Below, piece by piece: positions 38,874 through 49,390 of a stretch of 64,000 bases of DNA (the stretch's first letter is position 1; every line of letters starts with the position of its first letter). A program made the position numbers and the translations under genes. Origin of the DNA: a bacterium HR17 (lineage in GTDB: Bacteria > Armatimonadota > Fervidibacteria > Fervidibacterales > Fervidibacteraceae); assembly GCA_002898575.1 (NCBI GenBank), contig BEHT01000009.1:21105-85104 (forward strand), read 5' to 3'. Under the pieces are notes generated by a model. That model worked only from the letters and a program-made list of their open reading frames with translations. It was not told the DNA's origin and ran no database searches.

Positions 38874-38973
38874 CCCTTTGCACCTCCGTGCCGATACGCC
38901 GTGTGGCTTCTATTGCGACATCGTGCCAATTTTGTCATGCGTTCAACGCCACAACAGCGGGGTAGTGACTGGC

Positions 38974-39747
38974 ATGCAAGTCAAGGTCATGACACTGAAC
39001 ATTTGGGGCTACAACGGTGATTGGGAACGACGCAAGCGGCTTATCGCGGAGTTGCTGCGCCGTGAGCAGCCGGACATCGTCGGATTGCAGGAAGCCTGTG
39101 ATTGGCGAGAGTTCAACCCGCCCGGCGACCACCAAGCGGTGCAACTGGCGCGGATAGCGGGCTACCCCTTCGTGCACTTTCAGCCCGCTTACCGTCGCCC
39201 CGACAAAATGCTGGGGCAAGCCGTCCTGAGCCAACACCCCATCGTCGCGGCGGCGCGGCTGCCCTTTCCCCGCGACCCGTCCGACCCCAGAGATACCGAA
39301 GACCGCGTTGCCGTGTGGGTGCAAGTGGAACTGCCCGACGGGTTGGTGGAATTTTGCGTCACCCACTTGTCCCTGTCGCGTGTCGCCCGCGAACGCAGCG
39401 TCGCCCAACTGATACAGTGGCTATGGCAACGCAGCGACCGACCCAAGATTTTGGTCGGCGACTTCAACGACACGCCCGACGCGCCACCGCTGCGGCTGCT
39501 GCGCGGCGCCCGACCACCTTTCGCCGATGCGTGGCAACTGGGACGCGGGGACGCCGATGGGTTCACTTTCCCCAGCCACGCCCCGCAGCACCGCATTGAC
39601 TATGTGCTATTGGCGCCCTCGGACGCTTTCACCGTGGACGAAATCCGTCTCGTCGGTGACGCCCCTGATGCCGACGGCACCTATCCATCCGACCATTTGG
39701 GCATTGTCGCCGTCTTGCGCCTTAACGGTCCTAAACGGCACGGATAG
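38974..39747 (+). CDS. Endonuclease/exonuclease/phosphatase (EEP) family hydrolase
   Basis: 257 residues. ATG 38974 is chosen because it begins right at the fold (VKVMTLNIWGYNGDW); GTG 38965 would add three residues. The EEP motifs are complete: NIWG (Asn), GLQEA (metal-binding Glu), VTHLSLS (His), VGDFNDTPD (Asp/Asn) and the closing SDHLGIVAVL (catalytic Asp-His). Family members hydrolyse phosphodiesters in nucleic acids, sphingomyelin or inositol phosphates; no feature decides between them. No signal peptide, so probably cytoplasmic. Confidence 0.88.
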   Translation: MQVKVMTLNIWGYNGDWERRKRLIAELLRREQPDIVGLQEACDWREFNPPGDHQAVQLARIAGYPFVHFQPAYRRPDKMLGQAVLSQHPIVAAARLPFPRDPSDPRDTEDRVAVWVQVELPDGLVEFCVTHLSLSRVARERSVAQLIQWLWQRSDRPKILVGDFNDTPDAPPLRLLRGARPPFADAWQLGRGDADGFTFPSHAPQHRIDYVLLAPSDAFTVDEIRLVGDAPDADGTYPSDHLGIVAVLRLNGPKRHG

Positions 39748-39800
39748 CGAAAGTGCGGCACATTTATGAGCGGTAGCGATAAGCGAAGGAGGGAGCCATT

Positions 39801-40202
39801 TTGGCGGAGTTGCGGTTTCCCGATGCATTGCTTTATTCACCGACGCACGAGTGGGTGCGCGTGGAAAACGACCGCGCTGTCATCGGCATCACCGATTACG
39901 CCCAAAGCGAACTGGGCGATGTCACCTACCTTGAGTTGCCTAAAATCGGCGATCGCGTTCAAGCGGGGCAACCCTTTGGCGTGATTGAGTCGGTTAAAGC
40001 CGACGAAGAATTGTTTGCACCCGTTTCGGGCACCGTCGCTGCCGTCAATCAAAACGCTATTGACCATCCCGAAATCATCAACGATGACCCTTACGGCGAT
40101 GGCTGGCTCATCGTCGTGGAGATGAGCGACCCTGACGAACTCAAATCGCTGATGAGCGCCGAACAGTATCGGCGCATGTTGGAGCAGGAGGGGCGATTAT
40201 GA
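39801..40202 (+). CDS. gcvH: Glycine cleavage system H protein
   Basis: 133 residues. The start is a rare TTG at 39801 with a strong AAGGAGGGAG six bases upstream; no ATG fits. It shuttles the aminomethyl group on a lipoyl arm among the P, T and L proteins. Seen: SPTHEWVRVENDRAVIGITDYAQSELGDVTYLELP and the lipoylation site IESVKADEELFAPVSG (Lys in VKA). It overlaps gcvPA by ATGA. No gcvT or gcvPB is in the window. Confidence 0.95.
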   Translation: MAELRFPDALLYSPTHEWVRVENDRAVIGITDYAQSELGDVTYLELPKIGDRVQAGQPFGVIESVKADEELFAPVSGTVAAVNQNAIDHPEIINDDPYGDGWLIVVEMSDPDELKSLMSAEQYRRMLEQEGRL

Positions 40203-41599
40203 GCGAGCGACGCTATTTCCCCTACTTGCCCAACACAGACGATGACCGCGCTGAAATGCTGCGCGCCATCGGTGCAAAAAGCGTTGACGATCTGTTCGCC
40301 GATATTCCCGCTGAGTTGCGAGAGAAAGCGACACTCAATTTACCTCCTGCATTGAGCGAACCGGAACTGATGCGTCACCTTCGTTCCCTCGCCGCTCAAA
40401 ACATACCGCTCGGTGAGTTACAAGATGATCTTGTCCCTCGTCCCCCGTCCCTCGTCCCGTTTCTCGGCGCTGGCATTTACGACCACTACATCCCTTCTGC
40501 CGTCCAGCACATCACCAGTCGCAACGAATTCTACACCGCCTACACGCCCTACCAAGCGGAAGCGTCGCAAGGGACGCTGCAAGCGACTTTTGAGTATCAG
40601 TCGCTTATTTGTGACTTGACAGGCATGGAAGTATCCAACGCGTCGCTTTACGATGGCGCTTCTGCTTTGGCGGAAGCGGTTCTGATGGCGCACAGCATTA
40701 ACGGGCGGCAGAAAGTTCTTTTGCCCAAGACACTGCACCCCCATTGGACACAAGTTATCAAGACCTACGCTGCGGGCATGAAACTTCAATTCGTTGAAGT
40801 GCCTTATTTGCCTGATGTAGGTGTGTCCGATGTTGAATTTGTGCGGAAGCAATGTGACGATCAAACTTGTTGTGTTATCGTTCAGCACCCGAACTTTTTC
40901 GGTTGCCTTGAACCTGTGAACGAATTGGAAACGATGGCGCACCGAGTTGGCGCATTGTTCATCGTCGCTTTTGATCCCATCAGTTTGGGAGTGCTGAAAC
41001 CACCTGGCGAATACAACGCCGACATTGCTGTCGCTGAGGGGCAGAGTTTGGGTTTGCCACCGAGTTTCGGTGGACCGCTTCTGGGGATTTTCACTTGCAA
41101 AAAGGAGTTCATCCGCAAAATGCCCGGGCGACTGGTCGGCGAAACGGTGGATGCGAAAGGGCAGCGAGGGTTCGTCCTGACTTTGCAAGTTCGCGAGCAA
41201 CACATAAGACGCGAGCGGGCAACCAGCAACATTTGCACGAACCAAGCCTTGTGTGCCATCACCGCTGCAGCCTACCTAGCCTTGATGGGCAAACAGGGCA
41301 TTCGTCAAGTGGCAGAACTTTGCACGCAGAAAGCCCATTACCTCGCAGAGCAACTTCAAAACATCGGCATACCGCTCCTGTTCAACGCCCCATTTTTCAA
41401 AGAATTCGCCGTCAAGTTGCCTGTTGATCCCAAACAACTCAACAAGTCCCTCATCAGCAAAGGCTTTCTCGGTGGCTTACCGTTGCGTCGCTATTACCCC
41501 GAACTTGAAAATGGCTGGCTTCTCGCCGTCACAGAAAAACGCACAAAAACCGAAATGGATGCCTTCGTTCAAGCGGTGAAAGCATTCAAGTTGGGGTAG
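40199..41599 (+). CDS. gcvPA: Glycine dehydrogenase (decarboxylating) subunit 1
   Basis: 466 residues, coupled to gcvH through ATGA. It is the N-terminal half of the P protein in organisms that split it. Seen: YFPYLPNTDDDRAEMLRAIG at the N-terminus, PSLVPFLGAGIYDHYIPSAVQHI, RNEFYTAYTPYQAEASQGTLQATFEYQSLICDLTGMEVSNASLYDGASA, GQSLGLPPSFGGPLLGIFTCK and RATSNICTNQALCAI, all characteristic of GcvPA. The PLP-binding Lys is in the partner subunit GcvPB, which must be encoded elsewhere. Repeat elements follow immediately. Confidence 0.95.
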   Translation: MSERRYFPYLPNTDDDRAEMLRAIGAKSVDDLFADIPAELREKATLNLPPALSEPELMRHLRSLAAQNIPLGELQDDLVPRPPSLVPFLGAGIYDHYIPSAVQHITSRNEFYTAYTPYQAEASQGTLQATFEYQSLICDLTGMEVSNASLYDGASALAEAVLMAHSINGRQKVLLPKTLHPHWTQVIKTYAAGMKLQFVEVPYLPDVGVSDVEFVRKQCDDQTCCVIVQHPNFFGCLEPVNELETMAHRVGALFIVAFDPISLGVLKPPGEYNADIAVAEGQSLGLPPSFGGPLLGIFTCKKEFIRKMPGRLVGETVDAKGQRGFVLTLQVREQHIRRERATSNICTNQALCAITAAAYLALMGKQGIRQVAELCTQKAHYLAEQLQNIGIPLLFNAPFFKEFAVKLPVDPKQLNKSLISKGFLGGLPLRRYYPELENGWLLAVTEKRTKTEMDAFVQAVKAFKLG

Positions 41600-41636
41600 A
41601 CGATAATTCTGCCTGCGGTTGAATGATGGGATTTGG

Positions 41637-41704
41637 TCGGAGGGCGGCTCTCCTGAGCCGCCGAAAAAGAGAGAAATCGGCGCGTCAGGAGACGCGCCCT
41701 CCGA
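41637..41704. repeat. Two-hairpin palindromic repeat, copy 1 of a pair
   Basis: Full 68-nt unit: outer stem TCGGAGGGC/GCCCTCCGA, hairpins GGCGGCTC-TCCT-GAGCCGCC and GGCGCGTC-AGGA-GACGCGCC, linker GAAAAAGAGAGAAATC. Loops TCCT and AGGA are complementary. Confidence 0.9.
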
Positions 41705-41735
41705 ACGGCAACGGTGCTTCTCGGGGAGTGGCTCT

Positions 41736-41803
41736 TCGGAGGACGGCTCTCTTGAGCCGCCGAAAAAGAGAGAAATCGGCGCGTCGGGAGACGCGCCCTC
41801 CGA
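41736..41803. repeat. Two-hairpin palindromic repeat, copy 2 of a pair
   Basis: 68 nt in the same orientation as copy 1, with an identical linker. The loops have changed to TCTT and GGGA but can still pair using G:U wobbles. One base of the first stem and of the outer stem differs (GGAC for GGGC). Confidence 0.85.
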
Positions 41804-41825
41804 GGCGCTGCCGAGGTGAAACGGG

Positions 41826-43116
41826 ATGTTGTGGGTGTTGCTTGTGGCATTGGCTCAAGTTGTAGGTGAAGGACAGCAAGGGTGGCAGCCCAATCCTGAA
41901 CTTGTCAAAAAAACTCAGCGAAAGGAGACCAGATGTCATCTACGATGAGGCAAAAGTCCTATCCTACACGCTCCCTGATCCACTCATTTGCCTTGACGGG
42001 ACAAAAGTGACGACACCCGAACTTTGGCGAACCAAACGAAGACCCGAAATTCTTGAGTTGTTCCGAACCCACATGTATGGCAGAGCGCCCATCGGCAAAC
42101 CTGCGGGCATGACCTTTGAGGTCTTTGATCTTGACAGAAATGCGCTGAATGGTAAAGCAACTCGCAAGCAAGTTCGCATCTTGTTCACAGGTAAACCTGA
42201 CGGACCGAACATGGATTTGCTGATTTACTTGCCCAACGATGTCAAGCGCCCCGTGCCTGTTTTCCTGCTGCTGAACTTTTTCGGCAACCACGCAATCGCT
42301 GATGATCCTGCCATTCGCCTCAAACCGATTTGGTGGGGGAGTTGGCGGTTCACGCCTCCCGCGTTAATGAGGGGCAAAGACCCTTGGTGTCCTCTCAGAA
42401 AAATCCTCGCGCGCGGTTACGGCATAGTGACGGCTTACTATGGCGACATCGTTCCTGATTTCGCCGAATGTTTCCGCTATGGCGTGTTTTCGGCATTTGA
42501 CCGTTTGTTTGGCGCAAAGCGACTTGACGACGCATGGGGTGCAACAGCAGCATGGGCATGGGGCTTGAGTCGTGCTATGGACTACCTTGAAACGGACAAA
42601 GATGTGGATGTCAACCGTGTCATTGTGTTAGGCTTTTCGCGCTTAGCACGGGCAGCGTTGTGGGCAGCGGCGCAAGATGAACGCTTCGCTATCGCTAACT
42701 GTGGGGGCGGTTTGTGGCGGTTGAACCGTCGTCAAACGCTGGCGCAAGTCATCGCACAATTCCCCCATTGGTTTTGCGAAAACTTCAAAGGCTATCGCGA
42801 CCGTGAAAGCGATTTACCCGTTGACCAACATATGCTCATCGCGTTAGTAGCACCTCGTCCCGTTTACATTGCCAGCGCCGCCGATGATGCATGGTCAGAT
42901 CCACGCGCCGAATTTTTGGCGGCGAAGTTTGCCGATCCCGTTTACAAGTTGCTGGGCACAGAAGGTTTGCCCACACGAGAGATACCCGCACTCAACCAAC
43001 CAGTCATGGGCACAGTTGGCTACCACATTCGCAGCGGTGGACATAACCTGACAGAGTATGACTGGGAGCGGTTCATGGATTTCGCCGACAAGCACTTCAA
43101 ACGCCCTCAGAAGTGA
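41826..43116 (+). pseudogene. CE15-like (glucuronoyl esterase) secreted esterase, split by an A-tract frameshift
   Basis: ATG 41826 encodes a signal peptide (LWVLLVALAQVVGEGQQGW) and then QPNPELVKK. At a run of seven A (41907-41913) this frame leaves the protein; the +1 frame carries LSERRPDVIYDEAKVLSYTLPDPL and the entire catalytic domain to 43116. Removing one A joins them. The domain has the family's VIVLGFSRLARAALWAAAQDERFAI (nucleophile Ser), LPVDQHMLIALVAPRPVYIASAADD and GGHNLTEYDWERFMDFADKHF (catalytic His). The stretch normally reading NNSGCGGAAL is shortened here (ANCGGGLWRL), so activity is uncertain. The family acts on glucuronoyl or acetyl esters of plant polymers. Confidence 0.7.
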
Positions 43117-43126
43117 GACCTGTCTA

Positions 43127-43957
43127 TCAGTCTTTTGCAGGCGCAAGGGAAAAATTGGCGGCTAACGACACGCCTTGGGGCGTCACCTGCACGGTGTGTA
43201 GGGTCAACTGTAACGGGGCAAGGTCAAATTTCATCAGCGGGTTAAAGCGTTTGAGCCGTTCCTGCAACCAATCGGCGGGTAGCGGCAAAATTTGCGCCAC
43301 GCGCACTTGCGTCAACCGCCAATGGACTTCGTTGTCGTTGGCAGGAAACAACTGCACCGTTGCGCTAAAGGGTAACCGTCCGATGACCGTGTCACCGACC
43401 GTAACGCGCCAGCGCCCTTGCACCTCGGCATCGCCGTTGCCCAAAGTCACCTGCAAATCGTCCACGCCTTCGCTTGCCGCTTTTGCCGCGAGGTAACGCT
43501 GCAGGGCTTCAAGGGGGATGAACCCTGTCATTGTGCCCGTAGAAGCGGCTACGAGCACCAAGCGGTGCAGTCGCAGCGACGCTTTTAGGTCAAACCGCAC
43601 CGTTCGTGCGTGAGCGTTCAAGGTGGCAATGCGCAACCCTTCGTAATCGGCGTCGTGGAGCGAGACGAAGATTTCGCCGACGCGCCCTTCCTTTTCCGCT
43701 TTGGTCGCAAATTGCACGGGCAACATCTCCATCAATTGTCCGCCCCGAAACGACAGCCCTTCCACTGTGATGGTCATCTTGCGGAACTTGCCCCGCAGCG
43801 TCGGCAACCCCGGCGCGCCGTCCAGTTCCACATCCACATGGCGGGCAGGGAGGGCTTGGCGCAAGGCATGTTCTATCTGCCGCTCCACGCGTTCGGGTGT
43901 TGCTTGGGTGAAAAGCACGATCAACAACAGCCCAACCGCTAACCCGACTTTTTCCAT
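43127..43957 (-). CDS. DUF2993 family (LmeA-like) lipid-binding protein
   Basis: 276 residues; begins with a signal peptide (EKVGLAVGLLLIVLFTQA). The rest fits DUF2993: RQIEHALRQALPARHVDVELDG, then GKFRKMTITVEGLSFRGGQ, VTLGNGDAEVQGRW and a C-terminal QVTPQGVSLAAN. The family folds like lipid-binding BPI/TULIP proteins; a mycobacterial member binds phospholipids and affects envelope composition. It starts 19 nt inside the preceding oxidoreductase gene and is the last gene of the aspS operon. Confidence 0.8.
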   Translation of the reverse strand: MEKVGLAVGLLLIVLFTQATPERVERQIEHALRQALPARHVDVELDGAPGLPTLRGKFRKMTITVEGLSFRGGQLMEMLPVQFATKAEKEGRVGEIFVSLHDADYEGLRIATLNAHARTVRFDLKASLRLHRLVLVAASTGTMTGFIPLEALQRYLAAKAASEGVDDLQVTLGNGDAEVQGRWRVTVGDTVIGRLPFSATVQLFPANDNEVHWRLTQVRVAQILPLPADWLQERLKRFNPLMKFDLAPLQLTLHTVQVTPQGVSLAANFSLAPAKD

Positions 43958-44934
43958 TTCTCGTCCCTCCGTAAAGCAGTTGCCTGCAACGCGACACGCA
44001 CGGCGTCGCGGGCAGAATGCAAATCAGCGGCGACATGATGCTGCGGGTGGCGGATGGCAGTCAGCAAATCATTGAAGGCGCTTTGGATGAGTTGCTGATA
44101 CAAACGCTCTTTGCTCATCGGCATTCGCCGTTCCTCAACGCGAACCGTTCCATCGCGCACCGTCTCTATGCGCACGGCAAGGGGCAACCAGCCTTCAAAC
44201 AGGGCATAGCCGCGCTCAAAGGCGATGCCACCGCAATTGCGTTCTAAGGCGCCGGGCTTGTCAAAGCAATGGTAAAACGCGCCCCATGCATCATGGCGGG
44301 GGAACCGCACGACGCTCCACGCCTCAAACGGGTCATGCCCGAAAGTGGTGACGGGTTCTATCGTATCGTCCAGCAGCCACGCAAACAGGTGGTAAAAGTG
44401 AACGCCGTGCTCTACCAGCACGCCGCCGCTTTTGCGCTCGTCCCAAAACCAATGGTCTGGCGCAATCCCTTCGCTGCTGGCAAAATTGACGAACCACGCT
44501 TTGCGCACCGCTCCCATCCCGCTATCGGCAATGCGCTCTCTAAGCCAAGCGTAAAGCGGGTGATAGCGCATGATATGGTTAACGACGGCGCGAACGCCCT
44601 TTTGCTGAACGACAGCGATGATGGCATCGGCATCGTCCAGCGTCAGTGCCAACGGCTTCTCAATGAACAAGTGTTTGCCGTGTTGAGCGGCAGCGATGGC
44701 GATGGCAGCGTGTGTATCTGGTGGCGTCAGCACGCAAACGATGTCTACTTGCGGGTCGCCGACGAGCGTTTGCCAATCGGTCGTCCAGCGGGCGATGCCC
44801 ATTTGTTCCGCGAACACTCGCACCCGTTCAGCGGAGCGTCCGGCGACAGCGTAGAGACGCACTTCGGGCAACTCCTTCAATGCTTCCAGCACAAACCTGC
44901 CAAAGGCGCCGTAACCGATGGCAGCCACTCGCAT
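43939..44934 (-). CDS. Gfo/Idh/MocA-family oxidoreductase (cytoplasmic)
   Basis: About 331 residues. ATG 44934 is preferred over the adjacent GTG. N-terminal NAD(P)-binding fold RVAAIGYGAFGRFVLEAL, VCVLTPPDTHAAIAIAAAQHGKHLFIEKPLALT (EKP motif) and the C-terminal GGVLVEHGVHFYHLFAWLL with the usual catalytic His. Unlike the copy at 37620 there is no signal. It follows hyuB by 6 nt and overlaps the DUF2993 gene by 19 nt. Confidence 0.88.
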   Translation of the reverse strand: MRVAAIGYGAFGRFVLEALKELPEVRLYAVAGRSAERVRVFAEQMGIARWTTDWQTLVGDPQVDIVCVLTPPDTHAAIAIAAAQHGKHLFIEKPLALTLDDADAIIAVVQQKGVRAVVNHIMRYHPLYAWLRERIADSGMGAVRKAWFVNFASSEGIAPDHWFWDERKSGGVLVEHGVHFYHLFAWLLDDTIEPVTTFGHDPFEAWSVVRFPRHDAWGAFYHCFDKPGALERNCGGIAFERGYALFEGWLPLAVRIETVRDGTVRVEERRMPMSKERLYQQLIQSAFNDLLTAIRHPQHHVAADLHSARDAVRVALQATALRRDEKWKKSG

Positions 44935-44940
44935 CACGCT

Positions 44941-46527
44941 TCACCCCGTCGCCTTTTCGCTTACGGGCTTGCCCCAACCGCCCCCGCCGGGGGTGACGAT
45001 ACGGATGCGTTCGCCTGCTTGCACCGTCAGTGACACTTTGCCCGGCAACGGTTGCGTCGTCCCGTCCTGTCGGACGAGCCAATTTTCGCCGAGACCGCCG
45101 TTTTCGCCACCTTGCAATCCGTAAGGGGCGTATTTGCGTCGTTCGCTGATGATGGACACTTGCGCAGGCACGAGAAACTGCACCTCGCGCACGATGCCAG
45201 CGCCGCCGCGATGTTTGCCCTTACCCGCTTTGTCCATCGCCAGTTCGTAGCGCGTGACCCTCACGGGCAATTCCATCTCCAGCGCTTCAATGGGCGTGTT
45301 TTGTGTGTTGGTCATGTGGACATGAACGGCGTCAGCGCCGTCTTTATGTGGGCATGCGCCCGCACCGCCACCGATTGTCTCGTAGTAGGCGAACAGGCGT
45401 TGACGCAGCGGGTCGTAACCGCCGAAGGCGAAATTGTTCATCGTCCCGCAACTGGCGGCAGGTATGCGGTCGGGTAACGCTTGCGCCAGCGCGCCCATGA
45501 CGACATCCACGATGCGTTGCGAGGTTTCCACATTGCCTGCCGCGACCGCTGCGGGAAAAACGGCGTTCACGACCGTTCCTGCGGGCGCAACGACTTCAAT
45601 CGGCGCAAACGCCCCTTCGTTCAGCGGCATCCCTTCGGGCGCCAAACACAAAAAGCAGTAACGCACTGCCGCCAAAGTTACTGTCAGCGGGCAATTGATG
45701 CTGCCAACGCGCTGGGGCGCTGTGCCGGTGAAATCGGCGACGGCGCGTTCGCCTGCAATCGTCAACCGCACGCAAATCGGAACGGGTTCGTCGCTGACGC
45801 CATCGTCGTCCAGCATATCGGTGAACGCGTAAACGCCGTCGGGAATTTGAGCGATGACCGAGCGCATCATGCGCTCGGCGTAAGCCAGCAAATCGGTGAC
45901 CGCTTCATTGAACCGTCGCGCACCGTAGCGCGCCAGCAGTTCATTGACCCGTCGGGCGCCCAGTTCGCCGACGACCCTTTGTGCTTCCAGATCCCGCTGC
46001 AGTTGGTCAGGCAAACGGACATTGGCGCGCAGCAGCGCCATCGCTGCCGCGTTTAACTTGCCACCTTGCCACAGTTTGATGGGTGGAATGCGAACGCCTT
46101 CCTCAAAGATAGAAGTCGCCGCAAAGAGCGAACCGGCTTTTGCCCCGCCGATGTCGGCGTAGTGGGCGCGGCTGGCGACGAAGCCCCAAAGGCGGCGCCG
46201 CCAAAACACAGGCACGATGACCGTCACATCGGGCAAATGAGTCCCGCCCGCAAATGGGTCATTAAGGATGACGACATCGCCTGCCGCAAATTCACGGAAC
46301 GCGCTCAAAGCGACCCGCACCGCCAGCGGCATGGAACCGAGATGGACGGGGATGTGCGCCGCTTGGGCGACCATGCGCCCTTGCGCGTCAAAGACGGCGC
46401 AGGAAAAATCCCGCCGCTCCTTGATGTTAGGCGAAAACGATAGGCGCATCAACGCATTGCCCATTTCCTCAGCGACCGCTGCGAACAGGTCGGCGAAAAT
46501 CGTCCGCTCCGCTGCCGTTAATGACAT
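44941..46527 (-). CDS. hyuB: Hydantoinase B / oxoprolinase-type subunit (HyuB)
   Basis: 528 residues from ATG 46527, just inside the domain start (TAAERTIFADLFAAVAEEMGNALMRLSFSPNIKERRDFSCAVFD). The family is the B subunit of ATP-dependent N-methylhydantoinases, 5-oxoprolinases and acetone-carboxylase-like enzymes. Motifs visible: HIPVHLGSMPLAV, GDVVILNDPFAGGTHLPDVTV, SINCPLTVTLAAVRYCF, PAASCGTMNNFAFGG, and the terminal GGGGWGKP. It should need an HyuA (ATPase) partner, but none is adjacent. Confidence 0.9.
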   Translation of the reverse strand: MSLTAAERTIFADLFAAVAEEMGNALMRLSFSPNIKERRDFSCAVFDAQGRMVAQAAHIPVHLGSMPLAVRVALSAFREFAAGDVVILNDPFAGGTHLPDVTVIVPVFWRRRLWGFVASRAHYADIGGAKAGSLFAATSIFEEGVRIPPIKLWQGGKLNAAAMALLRANVRLPDQLQRDLEAQRVVGELGARRVNELLARYGARRFNEAVTDLLAYAERMMRSVIAQIPDGVYAFTDMLDDDGVSDEPVPICVRLTIAGERAVADFTGTAPQRVGSINCPLTVTLAAVRYCFLCLAPEGMPLNEGAFAPIEVVAPAGTVVNAVFPAAVAAGNVETSQRIVDVVMGALAQALPDRIPAASCGTMNNFAFGGYDPLRQRLFAYYETIGGGAGACPHKDGADAVHVHMTNTQNTPIEALEMELPVRVTRYELAMDKAGKGKHRGGAGIVREVQFLVPAQVSIISERRKYAPYGLQGGENGGLGENWLVRQDGTTQPLPGKVSLTVQAGERIRIVTPGGGGWGKPVSEKATG

Positions 46528-46538
46528 GCCCTCTCGCC

Positions 46539-46777
46539 TCACTCCTGTTCGGCTTCGCCTCCGGTTTCGCCACCGTCCCAATCGGCGGTCAGCAACGCCT
46601 GTAGCAGTTTGCGGGCTCGGTCCAACTGGGACGCAGGCACCAGAAGGGATTTAGTGCCCGTGTAAGGGTCAGCGTCCCGCACGAAAGTCGGCACGCCGTT
46701 GGCGTTCAGCCATGATTGGGCGGCAGCAATTTCGCTTGGTAAACCGGTCAGCACGACCATCCACTCACTCATAGACA

Positions 46778-46778
<1 letters not shown>
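46539..46778 (-). CDS. DUF2007-type small protein
   Basis: 79 residues; ATG 46778 overlaps the aspS stop (TGATG). The sequence SEWMVVLTGLPSEIAAAQSWLNANGVPTFV...LLVPASQLDRARKLL has the ferredoxin-like pattern of DUF2007 (a beta strand, an E....A...L...GI helix, a VP...A..A..LL finish), called putative signal-transducing. These domains resemble GlnB/PII-like regulatory folds. Acidic tail. Function unknown. Confidence 0.7.
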
Positions 46779-48697
<1,919 letters not shown>

Positions 48698-48811
48698 CAG
48701 ACGACAGCCTCCTTCGCAAGTTCCTCCACAAACTTTGCCACTGCTCCTCCCGTAGGGGTAGACCTTCGCGCAAGGGTTGCCTTCGCGTCCGCAGCGGGTT
48801 ATGGTTTGGGC

Positions 48812-49390
48812 ATGGTGAGCCGGGCGATGGCAGTGCGTAGTTTCATCGCGTTAGCGCTCAGCGACGAAGTGCGGACAGTGCTAACGGAGTTGCTGGTAGA
48901 ATTGTCCCGCACAGGCGCCCCCGTTAAGTGGGTGGAGCCCGAAAACTTGCACTTAACGCTGAAGTTTCTGGGCGAAGTGCCCGAAGGGCAAATCACCGAG
49001 ATCGTAGCAGCGCTAGGAGCGGTGGCGCGAGCAACGCCAGCGTTTACCTTCACGGTGCGAGGGGTTGGCGGTTTCCCCGATTTGCGGCGCCCCCGCGTCT
49101 TGTGGGTCGGCGTGGATGCGCCCCGCGAGTTGCTGCAGTTGCACCGCATGGTGGAAGCGGCGATGGAGCGGTTGGGCTTTCCGCCTGAAAAGCGAGCGTT
49201 TCATCCCCACATCACGCTCGGACGGGTCAAAACTTTCAACGGGCTGGCGGCGGTGCTGACCGTGCTACAGCGTTACGCCGGCGCCATGTTCGGCGTGACG
49301 GTGGCGCGCCAGTTGACGCTGTTTCGCAGCGACCTTTCCCGCGAAGGTCCGACTTACACGCCTTTAGCCCATTTACCCTTTGGTGGCTGA
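48812..49390 (+). CDS. thpR: RNA 2',3'-cyclic phosphodiesterase (2'-5' RNA ligase family)
   Basis: 192 residues from ATG 48812 (ATG 48827 is an equally plausible start; no clear ribosome-binding site). Two HxTx motifs of the 2H phosphoesterase fold: LHLTLKFLGEV and HPHITLGRVK. The VRSFIALALSDEVRTVL start and RPRVLWVGVDA are as in ThpR. It opens 2',3'-cyclic phosphates in RNA. Divergent from aspS, with 114 nt between the two starts, and convergent with the glycosidase gene, overlapping it by 18 nt. Confidence 0.9.
   Translation: MVSRAMAVRSFIALALSDEVRTVLTELLVELSRTGAPVKWVEPENLHLTLKFLGEVPEGQITEIVAALGAVARATPAFTFTVRGVGGFPDLRRPRVLWVGVDAPRELLQLHRMVEAAMERLGFPPEKRAFHPHITLGRVKTFNGLAAVLTVLQRYAGAMFGVTVARQLTLFRSDLSREGPTYTPLAHLPFGG

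Noticed and set aside
38686..38973. N-terminal extension of the EEP hydrolase
   Set aside because: It runs antisense through the start of the Gfo/Idh gene and the intergenic region; the fold begins at 38974.
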